From assembly GCF_000524195.1 (NCBI RefSeq), contig NW_020170399.1, forward strand, positions 793,758 through 857,757: a DNA stretch of 64,000 nt, in the 5' to 3' direction. Shown here piece after piece: positions 1 through 10,560 of the stretch. Source of the stretch: Echinococcus granulosus. Its lineage: Eukaryota; Platyhelminthes; Cestoda; Cyclophyllidea; Taeniidae. The notes under the pieces were generated by a model that was given only the letters and a program-made list of their open reading frames with translations, had not been told where the DNA came from and ran no database searches. Every line of letters begins with the position of its first letter. The first letter of the stretch is position 1. The position numbers were made by a program, and so were the translations under genes.

Positions 1-3000
1 ATGAAGTCCATCTCATCTTCTTCTTCCTCACTCTCCTCCTCCCCCTCGCCCCAGAAGGGACTTCTTTCCATGGAGTCAATTGGGACGGAAGTGACGCTGC
101 GCGCGTCACTCCGTGGCGGCACTGGCTCCGCGGATGTCGCTCGGGATGATTTGAGTCTGCCCTTCTTGGTTGTTTTACCCTTCAGCAAAAGTGGCTTGGT
201 GGCGGTCTTCGCGGTTGGAGCTTGTTTCACTCGCACAGGCGGTGCCTTCATATGAACTAATGGCTGTTGACCTTTCTCATCGTCGCTAGACTATGGAATG
301 GATGTGATTTTCCCGTTACATGGATGTCATACGTAGGTGTAAATAAGTGTGAATATCAAAGTCAAATTGTGGATGAAAAAGACTGGGTAGTTAACGTCAA
401 TTTCCATCATTGACTTGGCAATACATCTTCCTATGCAGTGAATAGGGTCACGCATGAATTTCTCATCATTTAAATGTCGTCTTTTAGGAAATGACATTTG
501 TCTTATCCTATTGGGGGGTTTCACTGGTTGAACTTGAGACTTCACCTAATAGGTTTCACCTTAATCGGTGTTTGACCCAAACCTAGAGAGGTATGACCTC
601 GGAGCCATAAGCGTAAGCGGTTACTTGGCCAAGCATTGTGCTGATTTCTCTGAGTGATAATTAGCTTGACATGAATTAGTTTGTCTTACTAATCCCTCTC
701 AATCATCTTATGGCTGCATAAAAGAGAGAAGTCTTCACCGGATGTTTTGCACCATGACCAACTTTCTTAGCCTGACCCTTCTTGACTGATTGCTCGTTTT
801 CCTCCGAGCTCTTCTCTACGGGGATCTCCTTTGACTCAAACCGCGAGGGAGGCGCATCTTCAAATCTCACGTCAGTCTCCGTGTCTGGTGACCTCTAAGG
901 CAAGTAAATTAAATTACGGTAGTTGCATAGAAAACAACAGTCTACCTCTACTGTAGCCTCATTTTCCGGTTGAACAGGAGCCAGCTGCTCGAGGAATTCC
1001 TTCAATTCTTCCATCTGACAAGTAAGAGTCAGCAACACGATAGTTTTTAACTCTTCCATCTCAAGATCGGCGGCATCGGCAAACTCCACCATGTGTATTT
1101 CCTCCTGATAGAGGCATTCTCTAAAATCTGCCTCTACGTCTGCAATACTCCGCCCCTTGCCTACTCGCTGGACCAATCCTTCCACTGCCATACGGCAGGT
1201 CGCCTCAAATTCATGAGCAAACTTCATCAATCTCGAGTTGCCGCTGCTTGGCGGTACGCCTAGGGTCTCGTTCAATTTCCTCGACAATGCGACCCGTTCA
1301 ATGGAACGAGCGGGATTATCGGAGAGCACGATGTTGATCATGTTGAGTACGGCACGTGGCGAGCGGAAGTGGCAGTTTAGGAGGAAGAAAACGTAGCCCG
1401 GCTCAGTTATAGTATGGAGAAAGTCGGCTCGCGTTACATTATCCTGCACCACCGCTGCTAGCGTATCAAGATTGTTTTGCTTGCCGGCCAACGCGCCGGA
1501 TACCACCCTGCCGATGTCTCCATCTTCCCCACCAACGACGTCTCGAAGAACCGAGAGGATATTCTCCATCTCAAGGCGTGACAACAATCCGGGTGGTGTG
1601 GAGACCGCAGATGTTGCCTTTACCTCTTGTTCAGTTTCCACCGCTTCAGAGTCTACTTCACCCGGGACAGTAGCGCTGGTGGAATCTCTGTGTGTAATCG
1701 CTTTTTTTTGAATTCTTATCTCTCTCATTCGTTCGGCTAGAAGATGAACAGTGCTGATGAAGAAGCGTATAATACTGATGGAACCGATGCTAACCCTTTT
1801 TATTCATACCCACATTAAGGCATGACATGTTTCTGTACTTCACACCTACCACCCACCGGGTCTGTTATTTTTTGCTTCAAGTTTGCTTGTATTTTGTTGA
1901 TTTGCATATTTATAGTGTAGTAAATGATAATTCCCTTACAATATTCCGCATGGAGTGGTACGGAGAAGTTTGCAAAAGGTAATAAGATGCAAGCTTTTGG
2001 AAGTAAGGGTGTACTTTCTTATCGGAATAATGCGGATCATTTTGCGTGATAGTGTCTGATCAGTTAATATTCCTGTGAGAAGTGGAACAAATGTAGTCAA
2101 TGCAAAACTAGTGTAATCTTTTAATTATCTGTCTAACTATTCGGCTTTGTACTTTCCCCTTGCGGAATGGCCTCTGGGCTATACTTGCGGCCTCTCAGTT
2201 CTTTCTTATGCCGGTAGTGCATATTCTACCCGAGTACTATATCTTCTTCGTTTTCAGGAGTCTTGGGGCACTGCATTGGTGGCAGCGGAAAGCGAATTTG
2301 ATCCTCAAGGATGACTACCCTGATTTTGACTACTCAATGATGAATCTTAACATGACGGAAGAAAGGCATATGCTTCGGATGGGACAATCTGTGAAGACTT
2401 GTAACAGTAGGTTTGAAAATGACCTCTACACTCGGCAACTTCTCCAGTCCCGTGTTCTGCAGGAATGATAATACAACTGAAGCAATAATAACCATGAACC
2501 ATTTAGAAAAATTCGTTATGGAGCTGTCTACGGTGAAAACACGGTACCTCCTCCACATCGTCACTAGCTGGATAGAACCCAGATAGGTATCGCTGGGCAG
2601 TACTGAAGTGAGAACAAAGTGGAAAAGGGGAATAGGCGCGGAACTTTGTCGACACGAAATTATTTCGAACTCCATCCCCTATTAAAGGATTCCCCTTTTA
2701 GGCCAGGGATCATACCAACACCAGTGAGCACGAGGGATGGCCTGCACATTCCCAAACAGGACGAAATCTCAGACTCAGTAGAATCGCCAAGGTGGATTAG
2801 TGCCATTTTAGCAGTTATTTAATGGATATTTTTCCTACAGCACCGACTTCGTTGTGACGACCGACGCGGGCGGTTGACCAAGGGGAGCGCCGGAGACGGC
2901 GCTCAAGAGGAGAGGGAGGGGGGCTATGCAATACTTTGACTGTTTGCTTCGATTACGCGGGCATTTAAGGCTCCACCGCTGTACTTCCACTTTGCAAAAA

Positions 3001-3320
3001 GGGCTGCGCAGCGTCGAAGACAAAAGAAACTCACCTTTATGATGGACACTTTGATCAAACACCTCCTGAGTCGCGTCATGTCGGATCTTCTTCAAACGTA
3101 GAATGTCCTCCTTGGAAGCCATGTGCTCATCCTCTCCCACCATGAATTCTTCCACGGCTGCACCTTCGAGAAGCCACATGTCTTCGGCTTCCAAGGTTTT
3201 TGAACGGTCGCCACGGGATATCGTCGCAGAGTACCTTCTGGACTTTTTACGCTGCATCTTTCGCTTATTTTCCTTCTCCAGTCTAGCAGCCTCTTCTTCC
3301 ATTAACTGTTTTGGATTCAT
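1..3320 (-). CDS. Unrecognised charged protein, 3' end outside the window
   Basis: Four exons join in phase: 3035-3320, 946-1736, 739-894 and 1-263 (runs off the window). The start MNPKQLMEEEAARLEKENKR is the first Met of exon 1. Exon 1 is basic and charged (coiled-coil-like, residues 5-35). Exon 2 carries a helical, Leu-rich stretch of about 170 residues after a Ser/Thr/Glu-rich linker. Exons 3 and 4 are low-complexity Lys/Glu/Ser, ending in an acidic EEESEEEEDE run at the window edge. Donor and acceptor phases agree at every junction (1, 0, 0). I do not recognise the family: the helical part recalls alpha-solenoid folds, but no motif confirms this. Intron 1 (1737-3034) holds a TRIM-like element in the opposite orientation. 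Exon 4's acceptor (after 264) was chosen because it keeps the frame open; another acceptor a few bases away does not. Confidence 0.7.
2101..3010 (+). mobile_element. TRIM-like non-autonomous LTR element, 3' LTR truncated
   Basis: The 5' LTR is 2101-2275 and begins TGCAA and ends CTGCA. It is followed at 2277-2288 by TGGTGGCAGCGG, a primer-binding-site-like sequence whose complement ends in CCA as a tRNA would. A purine tract (about 2901-2923) precedes the start of the 3' LTR (TGCAATAC, from 2927), which is cut off near 3010. The internal part matches the element at 53.5-54.4 kb along its length, including the block ending GACCAAGGGGAGCGC. It has no convincing open reading frame, so it fits a terminal-repeat retrotransposon in miniature. 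It lies in intron 1 of the gene on the opposite strand, about 25 bp from exon 1. Confidence 0.75.
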
Positions 3321-3849
3321 CGGTGTTTAGTATGTATTTTTAATTATCTCCATTTAATTAACAAGGAAACGTGACCTAATTTCAAATTAATAAGGAGAAA
3401 TTTTTTGGTAACTGCGCTATCAAACAGGCAGGTAGACTTTTTTATAGCTAGTAATCTCTTCATTAGGCCATTAAAAGTTTAGTGTTCGTACTTCATTAGA
3501 GATTCAATCTACTGATGGAATTCAAAGTGGTTTTGGTAGCTATCTTTGTAGATGATTCCCGAATATGCAAATGGCGGAGAGACTCACATGATATTCTTTA
3601 GCTTTCAACTTTAAGCCTTCAGATTTAGCATAAACTTCGGCCCTGCGACTCCTTAGTACCTAAAACAAGGTGAGGAGATGTGGGGTGTGTTGATGGACAA
3701 AGTGGGCTTGGATATTGCGTGACCTCTAATTCATTCATTACAAATCCTAATATTTGGGACTTTTCCTTACTTCAACTACAACACAGAATTTTAGGGGTCT
3801 GGACAATTTTCAAAAGTATAGCCACCCCAGTAACCCTACATTTGCCCAG

Positions 3850-4403
3850 TCATTTGAAGCTTACTGAAGAGGTGATGTAAACAACCACTTGGAGGCTCAA
3901 CTACTTCCTCTCCGGCTCACTAGTCAGTATAAGCGTATTTACGAAGTGTCCACTTACATCTGCATATTCGTCTAACCACCTTCCTATCACCTTTCGAATG
4001 AACGAGTTCGGGACATAACCTGTAAAAGGGTAAAGTAGAAGAAGAGAAAGTAGAAATCCATAGTCTTGCTGAAGTTAACAGCAGGTGAAAGCAATCCGCA
4101 ACTTTCCTTACCCATATAATCAATTATGCAACGTGGCAGCACCCTCAACTTGGCCCTCAGGTTACCAAACGTCATTTCTCCATTACTGCCATAGGGATAG
4201 GGCTCTAGGATTGGAGAATTCCATATGCTATTAAGAAAGTCACATATACATAAGCCCGATGACCGGGTACTAGAGCCCTTCCCCTCAGTACTTTGCGATT
4301 TTGAAAAATCTTGACGAGCCCCGAGGTTATCCAATCCCTCGTTAGGCGGATTTACAATGGAATCCTTCACGGGGGCTAACTCAGCATTCCTCTTCTCCTC
4401 CAT
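3850..4403 (-). CDS. Small unrecognised protein, 3-exon model
   Basis: Exons 4112-4403, 3958-4019 and tentatively 3850-3900 join in phase (intron phases 1 and 0) to give about 134 residues. The start MEEKRNAELAP is the first in-frame ATG after a region without a good acceptor; the same frame is open for 14 codons upstream and begins with a basic stretch (LKRRRKS), so an upstream exon is possible. The first half is polar and Ser/Gly-rich. The second half looks folded, with aromatic residues and the join IIDYMG-YVPNSFIRKVIGRW across a strong polypyrimidine acceptor. I do not recognise the family. The last exon is the weakest part. It lies between the gene at 1-3320 and the SoxB fragment. Confidence 0.45.
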
Positions 4404-4971
4404 TGGGGTGCCAAGTGATTTTCTCCTCCGTTTAAGTGTCAGCCCCACAGACAGGTGTCAACATGGGGGACCCACGTGACAATTGTGATGGCTATTGATT
4501 TGCAGGTTTGACCTTGGTTTCTTCTTTTAATCCGCCCCATTGCTTTGGTTGTTTCAACTTTAATTACAGTGAAAATTCTACTTGAGCTTGAACAGAGTTG
4601 CATAGATAGTCGACTGAAATACATGCGAAAACACGATATTTTTTAGGGACCTAAATTTTGTATTAAAAGAGATTAGTAAAAACGGATCTGTTTAGGGGTA
4701 AATTTATATATTTAACACAGGAAAACATGTAAAGATTCCGCTCCAGATGGATGACCAAATTTTCCATCTGTCTTTGAGATTTCTTAACTCCGACGTTGAA
4801 GGTACGATTCAGTTTTCCCTACCTTTGATGCCAAGGGTTTCTAATCGCCTCTTTGCATATCAGGCCATAGCCTGAAAAGTGCATTCATCCTCACAACACC
4901 ATTTGGCCAAGTTTTATTATAGATATGGCCCTTTTTACTTTGATAGGCAACCACTTTGCCCGGTACACATT

Positions 4972-5255
4972 TGGGAACATTCATAAGTCGTTTGACGTGG
5001 TAGGAGGAGTCGAACACTGTCCAACTTAACGACGTTAGAGGAGAGTGGGTTTCGTTGAACTAAGGAATCTGTCGAAAGAGATTCTGGTGACTAATATCAC
5101 TGTTGGTGGAGTTCATAAAATAGTCAGTGGGTTGAGATTGAGCCGCCCCCGAGGCCTGGTCAGGCGGAGGATCAGCTGAAAATAGTGAAGGTATCAGCAT
5201 GCCATAGACACGAAGTTCACCGTGTGAATGAAGGATGCGCTCAAGGCGGTGTTAG
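4972..5255 (-). pseudogene. Truncated duplicate of the 5' end of SoxB
   Basis: About 280 bp are nearly identical to 10130-10410, covering the SoxB 5' UTR, start codon, N-terminal region and the first few residues of the HMG box (HVKR, then the match stops). The copy has a stop in place of the Trp codon after FRQIP, a small insertion upstream of the start, and several indels in the Pro/Ser region before the HMG box. No exon junction is spanned and 5' UTR sequence is included, so this is a DNA-level segmental duplication rather than a retrocopy. Weak similarity may reach about 5340. It cannot encode a DNA-binding domain. Confidence 0.85.
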
Positions 5256-8200
5256 GAGCTTGTTTTCCCGAGGCGGAGGAATAGAGCACTCGAAATGTGA
5301 GCCAAACGACGCAAATCCGGTGCAGGTTCATGCCCGATGTTAGCATCAGAAACCTCGAAGTCAAACATCGTAATTCTCTACAGCAAGAAAAAGGGACTGG
5401 ACTAAAGGAAGGTCTTTTAGCAATTCTATAAAGCAAGTGCCATTCAGAAATTCCATTATGAAGTGATTCATTGAGATGCGTGTTTACTCAATGCGTAAAA
5501 CCGAGGCATATCGTGACAGCTAATTGTGTTTTAAGAATGTTTAGGGGGAGGGTGGGGAAATTGAGCTTTATATTGCTTTCAAAACAGGACTTGTGTAGAT
5601 AGCTTGCCAATCACATTGAAAACTTTTTTTATTACAAAAACAATTTTATGGAGGTGATTGAGCCCTCCATAGGGTTTTTTAATAGTGGTCCGCAATTCAC
5701 ACCTTTATCGCCTGAGTGATACCGCCATTTATCTTCGACATCAAGCAATTCAAGTGTGCACGAACAGTTTCCATGATGCTGACTAATGTTTATTGAATCT
5801 GGGTTGTGCTTTTGGTTCTGGTGACCAGAACAATCCTATGACCACTACACCTTGATGCGTTTATGTGATAAAGAATTGCTTCAAATGGACAGTGTTCAAG
5901 TGAAAGAACAATAAATGAGTCTTTCCACTACCAGAGGACTTATCGCCTCCTCCAATCTAGTCAGCCAAGCAGCTAGTCAGGTAGATTATCAAGCCACAAA
6001 GTGACAATGCATTAGAGCAACGCAACCACCACCTTCGCCACCACCACTAGACTCGCTTAAGAAAGCTCTCGTGTCTCTCTTCTCGCCGTAGCAAACACCT
6101 TGTGACAGCAAGTGGTTACTTATCGGTGTCTTATCTTTCCGACAGCCAACAGAGAGCGAAAGCAAGGGAGAGAGAGGGAACGAGAAGGACGGGGAGGGGG
6201 CCAAGGGAGGGAAACGCTGAACGAGGGAGGTGGGGGGAGGGGACTACACTTTTGTCTCCTCCACCAACCTAACACTTTTCCACTTTGAATATATACTATG
6301 GCCGTTGTGTGTTTGTGGCTGTAATGACGCTAATTGTGTGGGTGCGTGCGAGAGTGTCCGTGTCCACTTAATTTTGGTCGTTGGCTTGGCGTCTCTTAGC
6401 CGGAGCAGGCTAGGTCATAACACCTTGTCATCATTGCCAATCAGTGGTCATTTTGCTTATGGAAAAATGTTAATTTTAAGAATAAGGTCGTCTTTAGCCG
6501 TATAACATTGGTGTACTTCCTTGTAAATTGTGTTTTAACCGGGTTTGCATTTATCCACGTTAATATGGGAACCGTTAATAATAAAGGGCTGCGACACTTT
6601 TTGATATGAACCGAGGTTACGTATTTTCTTGGCAGAAGTGTACAATGTTCAAAAATTGACATCTTCGAGTCCGTTTAATACAAACTTAGCTAACACCAAT
6701 CCCGTTTTTTCAGTTAATACTTGATCCAGTTCTGATATATGCTGATCAATTTCATTGGCTACTCGACTCCTATTTCATACTTCCACAGATCATGCGGTCT
6801 GTAATCATTACTGGACACGGGTTCAACTAATGACCCTTAAATCCTCAAACAATGTACGTGGTTGATTACATTTCTGCTTAATGTCAATTGTGAGGCTGTA
6901 ACATTACCTCATTTCGTAAAAGAGAACAAAGTGGAGATATAACACTGAGGAGATGCCCCTGACTTAATAAACTGGAAGGAACTATTCCTTTAAATTCATT
7001 GAATTTACCAAATAATGCTGTTATAAGGTGTCCTTAAGTGTAAATAATCCAAAATCTGTAGCTGTGCTCCCCTTTGTTAACAAAGCTGAAGTGATCTGTA
7101 AGTGTTTCAGCATTTCGAATCATAGTCTCGCCCAAAGAGACACCCTCCACCAAAAGGCATGTGTTTTGAAGTCAACTATAGTTTCCCGTAACAGCATTTC
7201 CTTGAACCTCTGTAAACCCGACTTCATCACCGAAGTGATAGCAATCAAGTATTTGTGCTCGGGATATGCCGGTATTGTAGTGGCCGGTGTGTACGGACTG
7301 CAGCCTGACGATCGTGCAGACCAAAAGACCTCCTCACTGGGAGTTGCCTGCCGCTAAGTGAGCCATGCCACCAAATACGTCGTTGTGAAACATTGTGATA
7401 CGCATGCACACTGAGAGATAGAGAAAGAGAGAGAGAAGGCTCTTCCTACAAATGAGAATCGCAAATTGCATTCACAAACGCGCAGTAGCAGTAACAGTGC
7501 CTGCCCGTATCAGATAAGCCCAATGCGCTTACACACACGCACGCGCGCGCTCATTAATAGACTTTCGTTGGTGAAACACAAGAGTAGTTGCAGCAGCGGT
7601 GGTAGTTGTAGTAGCAATTGTCTCCATTGTCATCCCTTGTCTTCCCCCCTACCCGCCTCACTATCCCTCCCTTTCACCCTACCTACCCGCCGGGTACAGT
7701 CGAGCTGCTTATCAGCTTCTCATATCTGCCAACACGACGACAACGAGGTAGTAGTAACAGCAGCATCATTTGCGTCAGTAGAAGAAAGAGATAGGAGGGA
7801 GGGAGGATCGAGTGGTCCGGTGGTCCATTGTCACGAGCGCGTCTTTATGCGCGCATATGTGTATGTACGTGCGCTAAATGCGCATACAGGGCATTATTAT
7901 ACCTCACCACCCCATTCCATTCCATTCCGCTCCTCTAGCGTTGCCGCCGTCGCCCCTGTCCCTCGCCCCTCCGCACTACTGATCGATTCAAGACCCAGAT
8001 GAAAAGAACCACTCTGTGCATTAGGGTTAATGGGCTTGTCAGTAGCTGTCATGCCCACTGCGGTTGGGCCTAAGTACTAACAGGTTGCTAGGCTAGGTGA
8101 ACTGAGACAGTGAACAGAGGGGAAAGGATGAGGATGGATGAATTCTTTTAAAAGACCCTCTTCCCCTCATATTTTTGTTGCTATGGCGAAGACAGCCCCT

Positions 8201-9028
8201 CGGTTAATTAGAATAATGTGTAAGCAGGTGCTCCGCGATACGAAACGATACGATTTACAAAACGGCCTAATGGTTTTCGCTGGGAAAACTTGACATCGCA
8301 AACCAAGTTTGGTGGCATTGAAGTTAAAGGCTAAGCCCATCTGACAGTTCTGGTGGTTTAGGAAGAATGCACCGTTGAAAAGATGAATGGTAGGGCGGGT
8401 GAGAGGTGAATAATCCTAGGTACCTTTTTATAAGGCCACTGCGTACTCTTTGTGGGTAAGATAAAATGCACAAAAACTGTGGAAAAATGGACAATTTGAT
8501 TTGTAACATTTGTTGAACGCATTCACTGACACGACTGGGAGGGGAAGGGTGGATGAATAATCCGCAACACAATACTTCAGTGGCCTTGGGGATTTCATTC
8601 ACACTTGACACAAAACCTCCAACCTTCATTCTGGTGCGTAGTGGAAATGTCAAGTGGATTTTTGTATGCTGATTGACTTATGCTTGCCTGACGAACCGGC
8701 ACAAGTGAGAATGGCTAAAGTAATTGTTTCGCTTGACAAAGCTTAAAAAATTAGGAAACAAGCGATAGCCAGGATTGTTAGGTATGTGCTAGAAACCTCG
8801 TTCCCACCGAGGAGCTTTCTGGCCTTTAGCTGGGCATATTCAACAACGCTAGTAGCAAAACCTTATTTGACCGCTTAATGATGCCCCATTCTACCCTCAT
8901 TCACTGAATTAAACCCCTTCCTTATCGGCATGATTCAAGAATATAAATTAGACAAACGATAAAATTTCAGTTTATTTACATAATTCCAAATGCAAACAAA
9001 AAAAATGCTAAAAATCAGAAAAGTAACT
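5256..9028. other. Gene-free, low-complexity region
   Basis: No supportable gene. It contains purine-rich GA/GGGA tracts (about 6130-6245), alternating CA/CG-rich sequence (about 7530-7560), and a C/T-rich, trinucleotide-rich stretch (7570-7990). The longest open frame (7466-8002, plus) is Ser/Arg/Pro low complexity without family features and I read it as non-coding. The region lies downstream of SoxB and may hold its regulatory DNA, but nothing specific can be shown. Confidence 0.5.
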
Positions 9029-10353
9029 TCATGGACCTCTAAAAACGTGGACTTCTCCTCCTCTACCTTCACTCTCCACCCCCTCATTAATATCCAACGC
9101 GTCCTCGCCTTGCTCCACCATCTTCTGCAGAGCAATTGCCTCCTCTTGACCGCCGCCACTGCGAAGGCTTGAAAACACGGCAGCGGCTGCTGCCAAGTAC
9201 TTAAACCACAACATCTTCGATTCATCCACGTCAACACTACTCTCCAAGTTGGCATGCAACGAGGATTGGAGTGGCTTCAAGAAATCCATGCCTGGAGGGA
9301 CCGAGGGAGTGGGTTGCTTGGATGGCGACGGTTGAATCAGCGAGTCCGCACTAAAAGCTAAAGCTGACGAAGAAGGCGAGGATGAGTTGGTTGAACTGCT
9401 GGAGGACAGAGAGGAAGCGGAAATGGAAGAAAGGAAGGATGACGGGAGTTGCGCTGGGGGTAGTGATAGTGGCGGTGTTGGTGGTGAGGCCATCTTCAGT
9501 GCATTCTCCTCAAGACTTTTTCCATTAAGGAGGTTCATAGGAGCGTTTCCCAGGTTTGCAGATGTCGTGCGCATCAAGTTGAGCACCATTTGATCAGGAG
9601 TGGTGGACAGAGTTGGTGGTGCCGGTGGTGGCGGCACAATCGGGAGAACAGGTGCAAATGGGTTTATAAAACTGTTTGAGTAGAGTCCCCCAAACGTTGA
9701 AAAACCTGCGTAGACACAAAATTTATTTATTGGATTAGGCTTCTTCCAACACCTGTAAAACTCTCCATGCCTATCTCTAACACGTGCCATTTGAAGAAGC
9801 CTAAGTGAGGCGCATGCTTTAATGAAAGATAGTACAGCTTACCAGGCAGAAGGGCGTGTGAATGAAAACCACTGTGCAGACGATCCCTCGTATTGCCCAT
9901 TGCCATCATCATGGCAGTCTTGGTTTTGCGCCGTGGTCGGTACTTGTAGTCCGGGTGCTCCTTCATATGATTGGCTCTCAAACGTTTAGCTTCATCAATA
10001 AAAGGTCGCTTCTCCGCCTCCGATAAATGCTTCCACTCCACGCCCAGACGTTTACTAATCTCCGAGTTGTGCATCTTCGGGTTGGCGTGGGCCATTTTGC
10101 GCCGCTGACCTCTTGACCACACCATGAACGCGTTCATAGGTCGTTTAACGTGGTAGGAGGAGTCGGACAATGTTGGACTCGGTGGCGTTGGACGAGGGTA
10201 GACGTCGCTGAACCAAGGAATCTGTCGAAAGAGATTCTGGTGACCAATATCACTGTTGGTGGAGTTCATGGAATAGTCAGTGGGTTGAGATTGAGCCGCC
10301 CCCGAGGCCTGGTCAGGCGGAGGATCAGCTGAAAATAGTGAAGGGTTCAGCAT
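9029..10353 (-). CDS. SoxB: SoxB-type HMG-box transcription factor
   Basis: Two exons: 9843-10353 and 9029-9705 (137-bp intron, phase 1), 395 residues. The HMG box spans about residues 58-130 and carries the group B signature [18 protein letters not shown], followed by [25 protein letters not shown] and [13 protein letters not shown]. This is a sequence-specific, DNA-bending nuclear regulator; in animals SoxB genes act in neural and stem-cell programmes. The C-terminal exon is rich in Pro and Ser (long Ser runs at about 250-280) and would be the transactivation part. The start is the first ATG in frame; an in-frame stop lies 68 bases upstream. The intron sits just after the box, whereas vertebrate SoxB1 genes are intronless. 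A broken copy of the 5' part lies 5 kb downstream (4972-5255). Confidence 0.93.
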
Positions 10354-10514
10354 GCCACAGACAAAGTTCACCGTGTGAATGGAGGATATGCTCAAGGCGG
10401 AGTTGGGCGGCAGAATTCATACCCTTCGCGGGGGAGGGGGAAGGGCTAGCCGAGGGCCGGATGGCGAGGGAGACGGGAGGAGGAGTTACGCGTACCTGCG
10501 TGAGCAGGTGAATG

Positions 10515-10560
10515 CCCATTGGTCACTTGTGGTAGCTGTGTCTTTTATTGGCCGATAAAA
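10515..10560 (-). promoter_or_regulatory. Candidate SoxB promoter with two CCAAT boxes
   Basis: Read on the minus strand, CCAAT occurs at about 10521-10517 and 10551-10547, the second followed directly by AAAAG, at 165-200 bp upstream of the SoxB start codon. Both face the gene. No TATA box is clear. Assignment as promoter is inference. Confidence 0.3.

Noticed and set aside
7466..8002. 178-codon open frame on the plus strand
   Set aside because: Ser/Arg/Pro low complexity in a simple-sequence region, no family motif, no splice partners.
9029..9593. Open frames on the plus strand opposite SoxB exon 2
   Set aside because: Shadow frames caused by the Ser-rich coding sequence on the minus strand.
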